A stretch of DNA of 64,000 nucleotides. Source: Natrialba magadii ATCC 43099. Its GTDB lineage: Archaea; Halobacteriota; Halobacteria; Halobacteriales; Natrialbaceae. This document shows positions 45,893 through 56,112 of this stretch, piece after piece. The notes beneath the pieces are model-generated. The model was not told the DNA's origin. It was given only the letters and a program-made list of their open reading frames with translations, and searched no databases. Numbering within the stretch: the stretch's first letter is position 1; each line of letters opens with the position of its first letter. The stretch is from assembly GCF_000025625.1 (NCBI RefSeq), contig NC_013922.1, positions 2,170,001 to 2,234,000 on the forward strand, given 5' to 3'. The translations under genes were made by a program, and so were the position numbers.

Positions 45893-46648
45893 TCAGTCCG
45901 CCGCAGGCCCTTCTCCACCGACGTAGTCCCGCGTCGCGTCGACGAGCACCTGGCGGTAGCCGCTCGAGTCCGGATCCGCCGCCAGTTCCCGGAACCGACG
46001 CTTGAAGCCCTCGAAGTCGACCCCGGGGGCGTCCATCGCGGCGACGCGCGCGAGGTCGTACAGGCGGTGGTCGTCATCGACGAGGTCGTGGCGCTCGGTG
46101 AGCGCCAGCGCGAACGCGGCGTTGACGGCCGTGATCTCGGGATCGGCGCTCGCCGAGAGGCGCTCGTGTCCCGGTCGAGCGGGCGTCGGCGGCCGATCGG
46201 CGACGGCCATCGCGAGGCTGGACTCGAGGTACGAGAGGAGTTTCTCGCCGGGGCCGACGGCGAGCGTGATGTCGTCGGCGTAGATGTCTTTCATGTGGTT
46301 AGCGATCTGGTAGCAGTGAGCGAGTTTGCGTCGTTCGACGCTCTTGCCGGCGAGCGCGAGGTAGAGCACCTCCTCGGTCGACTGCGTGTGGGAGGGGTGT
46401 TCTTGCTCGTGGCGGGCCATGTGGGCGAACTCGTGGAGAGCGAGTTCCCGGGCCATGGCGCTCGAGGCGGCCTGTCGGGAGATGTTGAGCACGTGTCGGT
46501 CGTCGTAGTGGCCAGCCCAGGTCCGCTCGTCCGGGTCGTCGCGCAACTGGACGTACACCGGCAGCGAGAGGTCGTGTTCGGTTTCGAAGAGGTCGCGGGC
46601 GCTGAGAAACGGAGACGTGGGTCCAGGGCCTTGGACGCGTATATCCAT
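45893..46648 (-). CDS. DUF5781-like protein with HExxH motif
   Basis: 251-aa protein with a zincin-type motif [14 protein letters not shown] (HEFAH at residues 72-76), so probably a cytoplasmic zinc metalloprotein, though activity is unknown. Other segments: [60 protein letters not shown]. This gene commonly sits next to EF-2 in haloarchaea. Start at MDIRVQGPG. An internally deleted second copy lies at 40682-40860, 5 kb upstream, suggesting that the island arrived with or between duplicate copies. Confidence 0.82.
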   Translation of the reverse strand: MDIRVQGPGPTSPFLSARDLFETEHDLSLPVYVQLRDDPDERTWAGHYDDRHVLNISRQAASSAMARELALHEFAHMARHEQEHPSHTQSTEEVLYLALAGKSVERRKLAHCYQIANHMKDIYADDITLAVGPGEKLLSYLESSLAMAVADRPPTPARPGHERLSASADPEITAVNAAFALALTERHDLVDDDHRLYDLARVAAMDAPGVDFEGFKRRFRELAADPDSSGYRQVLVDATRDYVGGEGPAAD

Positions 46649-46870
46649 GTGTGTAGGTACCAAGGGTTAGGACTGTATGTCTCTTACGCCCGCTCTCGCG
46701 GGCCACGATGGCATCGGCAGGCGACGAGTGGACACCGTAACGAGGAGACTCGTTGTGTGGCATTCACTCACGCAAACTGGATATTCAGGTCCGAGAGCGG
46801 AGGTACGCGTCGGATTCCGACGCCGACGAAACACTACCCTTTTGACCCCGCTAGCGGTAATGAGGGGTAT

Positions 46871-49057
46871 ATGGGCCGACGCAAGAAGATCGTCCAAGAG
46901 TGTGAACGGTTGATGGACGAACCGGAGAACATCCGGAACATCGCCATCGCCGCTCACGTCGACCACGGAAAAACGACCCTTTCTGACAACCTCCTCGCGG
47001 GTGCAGGCATGATCTCCGACGAGACTGCCGGCGAACAGCTCGCGATGGACACGGAGGAAGACGAGCAGGAACGTGGGATCACCATCGACGCAGCAAACGT
47101 CTCGATGACCCACGAGTACGACGACACCAACCACCTCATCAACCTGATCGACACGCCAGGCCACGTCGACTTCGGTGGCGACGTGACCCGTGCGATGCGC
47201 GCCGTCGACGGTGCGCTCGTCGTCGTCGACGCCGTCGAGGGTGCCATGCCACAGACCGAAACGGTCCTGCGCCAGGCACTCCGCGAGGGCGTCAAGCCGA
47301 CCCTGTTCATCAACAAGGTCGACCGCCTGATTTCGGAACTGCAGGAAGGTCCCGAGGAGATGCAGCAGCGACTCGTCTCGGTCATCGGCGACGTCAACGA
47401 GCTTATCCGCGGCATGACCGAGGACATGGACGACGTCGACGACTGGACCGTCTCTGTCGAAGACGGCACCGTCGGCTTCGGATCCGCCCTCTACAAGTGG
47501 GGTGTCTCGATGCCCTCGATGCAGCGTACCGGCATGGACTTTGGCGACATCATGGAACTCGAGCGCAACGACGAGCGCCAGGAGCTCCACGACCGGACGC
47601 CGCTGTCGGACGTCGTGCTCGACATGGTCTGTGAGCACTTCCCGAACCCGGTCGACGCACAGCCACGCCGTGTTCCGCGTATCTGGCGCGGTGACGACGA
47701 GTCCGAACTCGCAGAGGGCATGCGCCTCGTCGACGAGTCCGGCGAAGTCGTCTTCATGGTCACTGACATCGGAATGGACCCACACGCAGGCGAAATCGCC
47801 TCCGGTCGTGTCTTCTCGGGCTCCCTCGAGAAGGGCCAGGAGCTGTACGTCTCCGGGACCGCGGGCAAGAACCGCGTCCAGTCCGTCGGGATCTACATGG
47901 GTGGCGAGCGCGAGGAAGTCGAGCGCGTCCCAGCAGGGAACATCGCAGCTGTCACCGGTCTGCGTGACGCCATCGCCGGCTCGACCGTCTCCTCGGTCGA
48001 GATGACGCCGTTCGAGTCCATCGAGCACATTTCCGAGCCCGTCATCACGAAGTCCGTCGAGGCACAGAACATGGACGACCTGCCAAAGCTCATCGAGACG
48101 CTGCGCCAGGTCTCCAAGGAGGACCCGACGATCCAGATTACCATTAACGAGGACACTGGTGAGCACCTGATCTCCGGACAGGGTGAACTCCACCTCGAGG
48201 TCATCACCCAGCGTATCGAGAAGAACCAGGGCATTCCGGTCATCACTGGTGAACCGATCGTCGTCTACCGCGAGCAGCCACAGCAGGCAAGCCCGGAAGT
48301 CGAGGGCATTTCGCCAAACCGTCACAACCGCTTCTACATCTCCATCGAACCGATGGCGGACGACCTCGTCGAGACGATCAAGCTCGGCGAAGCCTCGATG
48401 GACATGCCAGAGCAGGAACGCCGTGAAGCCCTGCAGGACGCCGGCATGGAGAAAGACGACTCCCAGAACGTCGAGCACATCCACGGGACGAACATCCTGC
48501 TCGACCAGACGAAGGGTATCCAGCACCTGAACGAGACGATGGAACTCGTCATCGAGGGATTCGAGGACGCCCTCGACAACGGCCCGCTCGCAAACGAGCC
48601 GGTCCAGGGGACGCTCATCCGTCTGCACGACGCCCGTCTCCACGAGGACACCATCCACCGTGGTCCGGCGCAGGTCATCCCTGCAACCCGTAACGCGCTT
48701 CACAACGCGCTGATCCACGGCAAGATCAAGCTGCTCGAGCCGATGCAGGACGCCCGTATCGACGTGCCAAACGACCACATGGGTGCCGCCTCCGGCGAGA
48801 TCCAGGGTCGTCGTGGCCGCGTCGACGACATGTACCAGGAAGGAGACCTCATGGTCGTCGAGGGTATCGCACCCGTCGGCGAGATGATCGGTTTCGCGAG
48901 CGACATTCGCTCCGCGACCGAGGGTCGTGCTTCCTGGAACACCGAGAACGCCGGCTTCGAAGTCATGTCTGACTCCCTCCAGAGCGAGAAGATCATGGAG
49001 ATTCGCGAGCGCAAGGGCATGAAGCTCGAACTGCCGGAAGCGATCGACTACCTCTAA
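46871..49057 (+). CDS. fusA: Translation elongation factor EF-2
   Basis: 728-aa archaeal EF-2, the GTPase that drives ribosome translocation. G domain: AHVDHGKTT (residues 28-36), switch II DTPGH (94-98), NKVD (148-151). The likely diphthamide His lies near residue 596 in [32 protein letters not shown] marks domain IV/V. Start at [14 protein letters not shown]; the frame is open far upstream, but that part overlaps the opposite-strand gene. A T-run at 49102-49107 follows. Confidence 0.97.
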   Translation: MGRRKKIVQECERLMDEPENIRNIAIAAHVDHGKTTLSDNLLAGAGMISDETAGEQLAMDTEEDEQERGITIDAANVSMTHEYDDTNHLINLIDTPGHVDFGGDVTRAMRAVDGALVVVDAVEGAMPQTETVLRQALREGVKPTLFINKVDRLISELQEGPEEMQQRLVSVIGDVNELIRGMTEDMDDVDDWTVSVEDGTVGFGSALYKWGVSMPSMQRTGMDFGDIMELERNDERQELHDRTPLSDVVLDMVCEHFPNPVDAQPRRVPRIWRGDDESELAEGMRLVDESGEVVFMVTDIGMDPHAGEIASGRVFSGSLEKGQELYVSGTAGKNRVQSVGIYMGGEREEVERVPAGNIAAVTGLRDAIAGSTVSSVEMTPFESIEHISEPVITKSVEAQNMDDLPKLIETLRQVSKEDPTIQITINEDTGEHLISGQGELHLEVITQRIEKNQGIPVITGEPIVVYREQPQQASPEVEGISPNRHNRFYISIEPMADDLVETIKLGEASMDMPEQERREALQDAGMEKDDSQNVEHIHGTNILLDQTKGIQHLNETMELVIEGFEDALDNGPLANEPVQGTLIRLHDARLHEDTIHRGPAQVIPATRNALHNALIHGKIKLLEPMQDARIDVPNDHMGAASGEIQGRRGRVDDMYQEGDLMVVEGIAPVGEMIGFASDIRSATEGRASWNTENAGFEVMSDSLQSEKIMEIRERKGMKLELPEAIDYL

Positions 49058-49101
49058 GACTGGAACTGGACTGGGGCTTTGCCCGCAGTCAATTGGGTTC
49101 A

Positions 49102-49107
49102 TTTTTT
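49102..49107 (+). terminator. T-run terminator candidate after fusA
   Basis: Six consecutive T 45 bp after the EF-2 stop, before the convergent HalOD1 gene. Consistent with archaeal U-tract termination. Confidence 0.45.
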
Positions 49108-49248
49108 CGGTCGATGACTGCGATACGGTGAATTGTTGTGCCGTTCTGTGAGCGACTGTACCGTTGACTCTCAAAGTATTATGATCCCGTCATAAACGAG
49201 TTGCTGAGTTGACCGAACGTGTCGGACGACAGGACCATATCGTGGCCG

Positions 49249-49614
49249 TCAGTCGGTGTCCCCGTTTCTGTCGTTGCCGTTCTCAGCATTGCCGTCTTTC
49301 TCTGCAACTATCCGGACGTGAACTGCCGTTCGAGTGACGGTAACGGCACAGCCGCTGTATGTAAACGAGAGTTCCGCTTGTACCGCGTCGGACGTCTTCT
49401 CGTACAGTTCGTCCAGTTGCGTCGGATCGATGACGGTGTACAGGGGCGCGAGATCAAGTACAGGTGTGTTCGTGAGCGCGGCAACACCGCGAATAACCGT
49501 TTCGCTCGGTGACTGGTCGTCGGTAATCTCGTACGTCGATCGTGTGGCCGCCGGTACCGGTTCACCCTCACCGTCGTCACCGTTGCCACCGTCGGAGCGG
49601 AGTTCATCAGTCAT
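49249..49614 (-). CDS. HalOD1 output-domain protein
   Basis: 121-aa protein with the HalOD1 pattern: VIRGVAALTNTPVLDLAPLY, TVIDPTQLDELYEKTSDAVQ, ELSFTYSGCAVTVTRTAVHV. Haloarchaea often carry this small domain alone or fused to signalling proteins; its molecular role is unknown. It starts 2 bp after the stop of the wHTH regulator gene, so they form one transcription unit. The C-terminus is low complexity (NAENGNDRNGDTD). Confidence 0.85.
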   Translation of the reverse strand: MTDELRSDGGNGDDGEGEPVPAATRSTYEITDDQSPSETVIRGVAALTNTPVLDLAPLYTVIDPTQLDELYEKTSDAVQAELSFTYSGCAVTVTRTAVHVRIVAEKDGNAENGNDRNGDTD

Positions 49615-49616
49615 CG

Positions 49617-50465
49617 TTAGAGTTCGAACGGGAGTTCACCGCTGAAGTGGTCGCTCTGGTAGTCCAGATGATCGAGGCGTGGTCCGAGCAACTCTCGGAC
49701 GAGCACAACGAGTGGATTGGTCTCTCCCTCGCCGATCATCGCCGTCTCTGCCTTCGACCCGGTCGCCACCGGTTTGTCCCGCAGCGAAAGCATCACCTTA
49801 TCGCGGTCGGCGACGATGAGTCGGCTAATCCGTGGATACCGCGACGGCTCGTTCATCCAGTCGAGTTGTGGCTCCCAGATCGTCGTTTCGGGAACGTGTT
49901 CACGGAAGAACTGACGGACATCGGCGTTCTGCGATCCGACACAGAACTCGACGCCGCGGTCCATCGCCTGCGTCGCGTGTGGCAGACAGCCCTCGTCGAG
50001 GAGATCGTCACTCCTGTAGATGAGAAAGAGTTCATCTTCGGCTCGATCGGCCAGTTCACGGCTGTAATCGTAGACCGCACCCGCTCCTTCGATCACGCCG
50101 ATCGCGTCCGTATCGGTACTCCGTCTGCCGGCGAACCGCGAGAGAAACTCGTCGATCAGATCGAACGTCAGCCACTCAGGATCGATCGCGTCGTCTCGAG
50201 TGGACACGAGATTCTCGTCGGCGTCGTACTCGACCAGCCCTGCCTCCTTGAGCTGTGGAAGCTGGCTGTGGTGCAACGAGAGCGCCGTCCGGTCGAGTTC
50301 CCGATCGTAGGTCGTGGCATCGACGACCGTCGTGTCCCGTTCGACGAGTCGATGCGTCAGTTCGTCGACGGTGAGCGGGGCCGACGCATCGTCCAGGCAA
50401 GAGAGGATCGCACGGGTCTCTGGATCGGCGATCAGTCGAACCAGCTGTTCCTCGGGCATCGCCAT
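49617..50465 (-). CDS. wHTH transcriptional regulator with TrmB-like sensor domain
   Basis: 282-aa regulator. An N-terminal winged helix (LADPETRAILSCLDDASAPL-like, LTVDELTHRLVERD, SLHHSQLPQLKEAGLVEYD) is followed by a linker and a C-terminal domain resembling the PLD-like sensor of TrmB proteins (DRAEDELFLIYRSDDLLDEG, RGVEFCVGSQNADVRQFFRE, SRLIVADRDKVMLSLRD). It probably binds DNA near its own promoter. Start ATG at 50465; an ACTCTTATTTG box 25-30 bp upstream supports leaderless start there rather than at the 50489 codon. Followed by the HalOD1 gene. Confidence 0.78.
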   Translation of the reverse strand: MAMPEEQLVRLIADPETRAILSCLDDASAPLTVDELTHRLVERDTTVVDATTYDRELDRTALSLHHSQLPQLKEAGLVEYDADENLVSTRDDAIDPEWLTFDLIDEFLSRFAGRRSTDTDAIGVIEGAGAVYDYSRELADRAEDELFLIYRSDDLLDEGCLPHATQAMDRGVEFCVGSQNADVRQFFREHVPETTIWEPQLDWMNEPSRYPRISRLIVADRDKVMLSLRDKPVATGSKAETAMIGEGETNPLVVLVRELLGPRLDHLDYQSDHFSGELPFEL

Positions 50466-50632
50466 AGATCGCTTTCGGTTGTTGGACAAATAAGAGTATT
50501 CGACTATTTTGTTTGTTGTTCAATAATCAATACTATTGTTGCTTGATGGATCTATCAGTGTGTCTGAAATGGAGAACGCCGGTACCGGTGGACTCGAGTA
50601 TGGCCTCTCAGAGCGTGACTGCTCTCCGTCCC

Positions 50633-50779
50633 TCAGGCGGTCAGGAGTTTCGCGAAGAAGGGGACCATCGTACAGAGTGCGAGCAAGGCGAACCACCACG
50701 GCGAAAGGAAGACGATCATCGTGGCGAACCCGAGGCCGACAATCGAGGCGATGAGTTTCTGCTTGAAATCGATGTACAT
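50633..50779 (-). CDS. 48-aa small membrane protein
   Basis: Short open frame encoding MYIDFKQKLIASIVGLGFAT then MIVFLSPWWFALLALCTMVP and FFAKLLTA. Two hydrophobic segments joined by a Pro-Trp-Trp turn suggest a small hairpin membrane protein. Start codon, acidic/basic N-terminus and stop are all well placed in an otherwise gene-free stretch between divergent genes. Similar tiny membrane proteins occur in haloarchaea, but the family is not known to me. Confidence 0.55.
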   Translation of the reverse strand: MYIDFKQKLIASIVGLGFATMIVFLSPWWFALLALCTMVPFFAKLLTA

Positions 50780-50915
50780 ACTCGGTACTCGTTCTTGTGA
50801 TCGAATCTCACTCCCGTACTACTACTCTGCCGATTTTGCCAGCCCCTCGTTCGAGCCGCGATACGTTTACCAGTTAACGTCGGATTTTATTAATAACTCG
50901 AACGACCATCGAACC

Positions 50916-51842
50916 ATGGGAGTAGCGCAGCACGAAGTGACCGCAGACGACGGAACGACACTGAATCTCTGGGAGCTATCAGCGGATCAATCCGACACCG
51001 CCGTCCTGTTCGTACACGGCGCGTTGACGTGTTCTCGCGCGCTGTTCGCTCCACCGGTCGACGGTGACGACTCGTACTCGTGGCTTCACGCGGCGGCCGA
51101 CGACCGAACCGCCTTCGCGCTCGACATTCGCGGGTATGGGGAGAGCGACCTCCCAGCAGCACTCGAGGAACCACCCGAAGCGAACGGGCCGCCAGTTCGT
51201 GCGACTGACGCGGTCCGAGACATTCGGGCGGCGGTCGAGTTCGTGAGCGAGCGGTTCGAGACGGTTCACTTCGTCGGGGTCTCCTGGGGGACGATAACGG
51301 GCGGAACGTATCTCGCCGAAAACGATCACGATTTCGCCTCGGCAACGCTGTGTGCGCCGGTTTACAAACCCGAGTACGAGTTCGAAGTCGGCATGCAAGG
51401 ATTCGGGCTGGAGACGGATCTCGACGCCTACTTCGTTGAGCGGCGCGAGGAGGTCGAAGCGAGACAGGATCCCGATAACGAAGCGCTGTTCGAGGCGGTC
51501 TGGAATACGCAGGTCGAATCGAACCAGGGGCTGGAAGACGGCGACGGGTACCTCGCTCAGACTGGTGCGCTCGCCGATGTCCGAGAGGGATGTGAGGGGA
51601 ATCCGGTGTACGACGCCAGCGAGATCGACTGTCCAACGCTCGTCGTCAGAGGGTCGGTCGACCAGGTCGCTGGTCGTGGCGACGCGCTGGCGCTGTACGA
51701 CGAACTGTCGCTCCCGAACGACCAGAAGGAGTACGTCGAGATCGGTGGCGGCGACCACTTCGTCATGCACGGAGCGCGCCGCCACACGCTGTACGACGTG
51801 GTCGACACGTATCAACGCAGACACGAGGACGAAGCGGTCTGA
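50916..51842 (+). CDS. Alpha/beta hydrolase
   Basis: 308-aa alpha/beta-hydrolase. Nucleophile elbow GVSWGT (Ser123), oxyanion HG in VLFVHGALTCSRALF, Asp candidate in VVRGSVDQVAG and His in GGGDHFVMHGARRHT. An insertion in the cap region (about 140-210) is acidic. Could be an esterase, lactonase or related hydrolase; substrate unknown. A TTTATTAATA box 25-30 bp before MGVAQHEVTA supports leaderless transcription. It lies upstream of a Liv-type transporter but in its own unit. Confidence 0.88.
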   Translation: MGVAQHEVTADDGTTLNLWELSADQSDTAVLFVHGALTCSRALFAPPVDGDDSYSWLHAAADDRTAFALDIRGYGESDLPAALEEPPEANGPPVRATDAVRDIRAAVEFVSERFETVHFVGVSWGTITGGTYLAENDHDFASATLCAPVYKPEYEFEVGMQGFGLETDLDAYFVERREEVEARQDPDNEALFEAVWNTQVESNQGLEDGDGYLAQTGALADVREGCEGNPVYDASEIDCPTLVVRGSVDQVAGRGDALALYDELSLPNDQKEYVEIGGGDHFVMHGARRHTLYDVVDTYQRRHEDEAV

Positions 51843-51985
51843 GGCACTCGGTTTCTCGCTGGATTAGTGTACCACGAGCGCAGCCACGCTGTTCGATGGT
51901 AGATGTCTGACTTACCCTGGAGCCGAGTCGCAGGTTGACATATGAACATGATGTGTTTCGTACTAGTAGCGTCTAATTCATTGTT

Positions 51986-53353
51986 ATGGCACGTCACACC
52001 ACGAGGCGCAGTGTTCTCAAGGGTTCGACTGCAGCAGCTGCGGTCGGAACGACGCTGCTCGCGGGTTGTGTTACCGACGAGGGAAATGGTACCGGCGACC
52101 CGGACGAGCAGACGATTCGAATCGGCGCGTTCCAACCGACATCGGGGGACCTGGAATATTACGGCCAATCAGCGCTACAGGGATTCTACTGCGGGCTCGC
52201 GTACAAGTACGACGACGTCGAACCGGTCGACACCCTCTCGGCGGGCGAGTACACGGTTGACCCTGCGGACGGGCCGACGTTCGAGATAATCCTCGAGGAT
52301 ACGGCGTTCGATCCGGACACTGCACGGCGCGTGGCGGAAGACCTCGTCGTCGACGAGGATGTCGACATCCTGTTTGGGGGGACGTCGTCCGATAGCGCAC
52401 GCCGTGTAATCGACACGATCGTCCCGGAGACTGACATTCCGTACCTCTGTGGACCGGCAGCGGATGGGGACATCACCGTTTCGGACGAGTACTGCCACGA
52501 ACGCGTGTTCCGTGCAAGCGAGCACACCTCGATGGACGCGCGGTCCGGTGCGCGGTACGTCGCCGAGGAGATGGATATTTCGACGGTACAGCTGTTTGGC
52601 TCGGACAACGCGTTCGGTCGCGGCGGCGTGGAGAACTACACGGCCGTTCTCGAACAGTCCGACGACGTCGAAATTCTCGAACCGCGCTTTACGGAAGTTG
52701 GCTACTCCGAGTTCGAGGGAATGATGGACGAAGCCGTGGACGAAGGGGCCGACGCCGTCGGTGGCGTGTACACGTTCCAGACGCTCCCGCAGTTCATCGG
52801 CACCGCGATGGCGTACGACGTACAGATTTTCGGCGGCTTCGCGGAACTGGTCACGACACAGGTGCTTGGCGGTGCAGTCGTGGAGGCACTCGGCGAGGAC
52901 TTCACCGCGGAAGATATCGAGGAATCCGGCTTGGGCCCGTTCACGACGCGATATCACTGGAACCAGTACGACAACCCGATCAACGACGCGTATATCGACA
53001 TGAACGTCGAGACCTACGAACAGGTCCCGGACCTCCTCAGCGCCGGCACCTTCACGATCGCCTCCGCGCTGGTGCAGGCGCTGGAGGAGGCCGAAGACGC
53101 TAGCTCCGATGCGATCATCGACGCCCTGACTGGTATGACCGTGACGGACACGCCGAAAGGCGAGAACGGCTATCAGTTCCGCGAGGAGAATAACCAGGCG
53201 ACTTCGGATATGACCGTCGCCTATCCGGTGCCGACGTCCGAGGAGTTCGAAGAGACCTGGGACGCTCCAATCATGCCGGGCGAACCGATCGAAACCGTGG
53301 CTGCCGACGAAGCGATGGTGCCGGCCGACGAGCTGGGTTGTGACCGCAGTTAG
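51986..53353 (+). CDS. Branched-chain amino acid-type ABC substrate-binding lipoprotein
   Basis: 455-aa periplasmic-binding protein of the LivJ/LivK or UrtA class. Tat signal and lipobox in MARHTTRRSVLKGSTAAAAV with LLAGC (about residue 28), so it is lipid-anchored outside. Mature part shows TIRIGAFQPTSGDLEYYGQS, VDILFGGTSSDSARRVIDTI, GPAADGDITVSDEYC and NAFGRGGVENYTAVLEQSDD. It starts a five-gene importer operon. The ligand could be branched-chain amino acids, urea or another amide. Confidence 0.9.
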   Translation: MARHTTRRSVLKGSTAAAAVGTTLLAGCVTDEGNGTGDPDEQTIRIGAFQPTSGDLEYYGQSALQGFYCGLAYKYDDVEPVDTLSAGEYTVDPADGPTFEIILEDTAFDPDTARRVAEDLVVDEDVDILFGGTSSDSARRVIDTIVPETDIPYLCGPAADGDITVSDEYCHERVFRASEHTSMDARSGARYVAEEMDISTVQLFGSDNAFGRGGVENYTAVLEQSDDVEILEPRFTEVGYSEFEGMMDEAVDEGADAVGGVYTFQTLPQFIGTAMAYDVQIFGGFAELVTTQVLGGAVVEALGEDFTAEDIEESGLGPFTTRYHWNQYDNPINDAYIDMNVETYEQVPDLLSAGTFTIASALVQALEEAEDASSDAIIDALTGMTVTDTPKGENGYQFREENNQATSDMTVAYPVPTSEEFEETWDAPIMPGEPIETVAADEAMVPADELGCDRS

Positions 53354-53361
53354 AGTCAACA

Positions 53362-54177
53362 ATGTTACTCTCGACCACCAATTTGACGAAACAGTTCGGT
53401 GGGATCACTGCCGTCGACGGCGTCGATTTCACGCTCGAAGACGGACAGCTCTGTTCCGTGATCGGTCCGAACGGCGCCGGCAAAACGACGTTCTTCAATC
53501 TGATTACGGGTGAACTCGAGCCCACGTTCGGGACGATCGAGTTCGACTCCTCCGACGCGGGAACCGTCGAGATCACGGACGCCGATCCGGCGACGACCGC
53601 CCGGCTGGGACTCCACCGATCGTACCAGATAACAAATATTTTCCCGACGGTCTCGGTTCTCGAAAACGTCCGAATCGCAGTACAGGCCCACCGTGGCAAC
53701 GACTCGTGGCGGTTTTGGCGGAACGTCAACAGCTTCGACGAACACTTCGAGGAGGCCCACACCATTCTGGAGCGGATCGGCCTGGACAACGACGCCAACA
53801 TCGCTGCCCAGAACTTGAGCCACGGTGAGAAACGCAGTCTCGAGATCGGAATCGCGCTCGCCGGTGATCCGGACGTGCTGTTGCTCGACGAACCGACCGC
53901 CGGCGTCTCGAGCGAAGATATCGGGCGGCTCACCGACCTCATCGATGACGTCGCCGATGATCACGCGATCATGCTGATCGAACACAATATGGACATCGTG
54001 ATGGACATCAGCGACCGCGTCGTCGTCCTCGACAACGGCGAACTTATCGCGGACGGGGTTCCGTCTGAAATTCGCGAGAGCGATCGGGTCCAGCAGGCGT
54101 ATCTCGGCGGGTACGGGCAAGACGACGAAAGTGACGAACCCGCCGACGACTCGGAGACGGGGGTGGCGGCCGGATGA
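53362..54177 (+). CDS. livG: Liv/Urt-type ABC importer ATPase, first
   Basis: 271-aa ATPase of the LivG type. Walker A GPNGAGKTT (residues 35-43), signature LSHGEKRSLEIGIAL, Walker B VLLLDEPTAGVSSED, switch His in HNMDIVMDISDRVVVLD. The C-terminal tail (GYGQDDESDEPADDSETGVA) is acidic and probably unstructured. It overlaps the LivF-type gene by 4 bp. Works with LivF, the two permeases and the upstream binding protein. Confidence 0.92.
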   Translation: MLLSTTNLTKQFGGITAVDGVDFTLEDGQLCSVIGPNGAGKTTFFNLITGELEPTFGTIEFDSSDAGTVEITDADPATTARLGLHRSYQITNIFPTVSVLENVRIAVQAHRGNDSWRFWRNVNSFDEHFEEAHTILERIGLDNDANIAAQNLSHGEKRSLEIGIALAGDPDVLLLDEPTAGVSSEDIGRLTDLIDDVADDHAIMLIEHNMDIVMDISDRVVVLDNGELIADGVPSEIRESDRVQQAYLGGYGQDDESDEPADDSETGVAAG

Positions 54178-54872
54178 GTGTTCTCGAACTCGAGGACGTT
54201 CACACCTACTACGGCGAGAGTCACGTGTTACAGGGAGTTTCTCTCGATGTCGAAGAGCAAGAGATCGTCGCACTGATCGGGCGTAACGGCGTCGGGAAGA
54301 CGACGACGCTCCGATCGATCCTCCAGTTGACGCCGCCTCGAGAAGGGACGATCCGTTACAGGGGCGAGGAGATCGTCGGGAAGGACACGCACGAAGTTAG
54401 CAACGACGGGATCGGCTGGGTCCCCGAAGAGCGGCGGATGTTCGGGTATCTGACCGTCGAAGAGAACATTCGGGTTGCAGTCAAACCGGACGACGACTTC
54501 GAGGCCCAGCGAGAGTACGTCTACTCGCTGTTTCCTGCGCTCGACGAGTTCAGCGAGAAGGAAGCGAGGAACTTGAGCGGCGGCCAACAGCAGATGCTCG
54601 CCATCGCTCGTGGCATGGTCGGACAGAACGAGTTATTGCTCGTCGACGAGCCGAGTGAGGGGCTGGCACCGATGATCGTCGACCAGGTCGTCGACGCGCT
54701 CGAAACGGCCTCGGAAGACACGACGATGATCCTCGTCGAGCAGAACTTCCCCCTCGCGATGGAGCTCGCAGACCGGTTCTACCTCATCGACCACGGGACC
54801 GTCGTCGAGTCCGGTTCCACGGAGGGTGTCACGGCCGATGACGAACGAATACGGAGGTATCTCAGCGCATGA
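54174..54872 (+). CDS. livF: Liv/Urt-type ABC importer ATPase, second
   Basis: 232-aa ATPase. Walker A GRNGVGKTT (36-44), signature LSGGQQQMLAIARGMV, Walker B LLLVDEPSEGLAPMIVD, switch segment VEQNFPLAMELADRFYLID. Typical LivF size. The first permease starts 70 bp downstream after a short GC-rich gap. Confidence 0.93.
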   Translation: MSVLELEDVHTYYGESHVLQGVSLDVEEQEIVALIGRNGVGKTTTLRSILQLTPPREGTIRYRGEEIVGKDTHEVSNDGIGWVPEERRMFGYLTVEENIRVAVKPDDDFEAQREYVYSLFPALDEFSEKEARNLSGGQQQMLAIARGMVGQNELLLVDEPSEGLAPMIVDQVVDALETASEDTTMILVEQNFPLAMELADRFYLIDHGTVVESGSTEGVTADDERIRRYLSA

Positions 54873-54941
54873 GTCGTCGCGAGCGAGCTACCGTGAGAGG
54901 GCGACGCCGACAACCAACCCACTGTACAGGAGGTCGAGACG

Positions 54942-55964
54942 ATGACGATTGAACTCACGACCGAGGTTCCGCTGGTAATCGATACGCTCGAACGGCTGTT
55001 CCAGCCGAGTACGATCGCACGGATCATCGTCGAAGGCCTCGGCAAGGCGGCCGTCTACTTCGTCCTCGCGGTCGGATTGACGCTCGTCTTCGGTCTGATG
55101 GGTGTGCTCAACTTCACCCACGGTGCGATGGCGATGCTCGGTGCGTACATCGGGGGACTCGTCATGGTCCTTTCCGTCTCCGACGGCACGGGTGCACTCG
55201 TTCGGATCGCGCTCTTCATGGTCGTGCTGGCGGTAGTCTTTGCACTGCTCACCGGCTTTGGGAGCGCTTTCGAGTACTCGCTGATCCGTCCGATCTACGA
55301 TCGGACGCCGATGTACCAGATCCTTCTGACGTTTGGCGTCGCGCTGATACTCGAGGAGGTGACGCGGATCGTCGTCCTTTCGCAGGGAATTCAGCCCGAA
55401 CCACCGTGGTCGGGAGCGATGGCGACGGCGCCGGCGGCCTTCACCGAGCGGTACGATATCCTCGGTGCACCAATCCGCGGCCTGTACGCGTTCGAAATCG
55501 TCCTCGGGATCGTAGCCGTTGTTGGCGTCTGGCTGTTCCTCAACCGGACGCTGTACGGGCTCTATATCCGTGCCGGGAGCGAGGACCCGGAGATGGTCGA
55601 GGCGCTCGGCATCGACGTTCGCCAGGCGTTTACGATCGTGTTCGGTCTCGGTACGGGTCTCGCCGGTATCGGTGGCGTGTTACTCATGTGGGACCCACTG
55701 TGGGGACCAAGCGCCCTGCTCGCCATCGACGTGTTGCTGTACGCGTTCGTCGTGGTCATCATCGGCGGCCTCGGCTCGTTCAAGGGCACGGTCGCGGCGG
55801 CAATCCTGGTCGGTATCGCAGACTCGTTCACCACGTGGCTGTTCGCCACCGGGATTGTCACGTTCACCGGGCTCCCGGAACTGACGATATTCGGTTTACT
55901 GGTAATCATGCTCATTATCCGTCCACAGGGACTGTACGGCGTCGAGGAGGTGGGGGGCCATTAG
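54942..55964 (+). CDS. livH: Liv/Urt-type permease, LivH-like
   Basis: 340-aa inner permease. Eight or more hydrophobic segments with LivH hallmarks: LGKAAVYFVLAVGLTLVFGL, MGVLNFTHGAMAMLGAYIG, LLTFGVALILEEVTRI, GIGGVLLMWDPLWGPSALLA, VIIGGLGSFKGTVAAAILVG. The stop overlaps a possible ATT start of the next permease. Membrane component of the importer. Confidence 0.93.
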   Translation: MTIELTTEVPLVIDTLERLFQPSTIARIIVEGLGKAAVYFVLAVGLTLVFGLMGVLNFTHGAMAMLGAYIGGLVMVLSVSDGTGALVRIALFMVVLAVVFALLTGFGSAFEYSLIRPIYDRTPMYQILLTFGVALILEEVTRIVVLSQGIQPEPPWSGAMATAPAAFTERYDILGAPIRGLYAFEIVLGIVAVVGVWLFLNRTLYGLYIRAGSEDPEMVEALGIDVRQAFTIVFGLGTGLAGIGGVLLMWDPLWGPSALLAIDVLLYAFVVVIIGGLGSFKGTVAAAILVGIADSFTTWLFATGIVTFTGLPELTIFGLLVIMLIIRPQGLYGVEEVGGH

Positions 55965-56112
55965 CCCGACTGACCGCGATCGTGACCGTGGCCGCGACCG
56001 CAACCCCGACCCCGACCCCGACCCCGACCGCAGCCGCGACCGCGAGCGAACCGCAGACGGCGGCGTCGAGACCACATCAGACCAGTCCGCCGAGCAGCGC
56101 TCGGCGACGGCC

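Noticed and set aside
45710-46870. N-terminal extension of EF-2
   Set aside because: It is in frame but overlaps the opposite-strand HExxH gene and is unlike EF-2; the family start MGRRKKIV fits.
46667-49174. 835-codon minus-strand frame opposite fusA
   Set aside because: Entirely antisense to EF-2, with no domain; arises from codon bias.
50536-50754. Plus-strand small frame before the hydrolase
   Set aside because: Arg/Ser-rich and antisense to the better 48-aa membrane protein.
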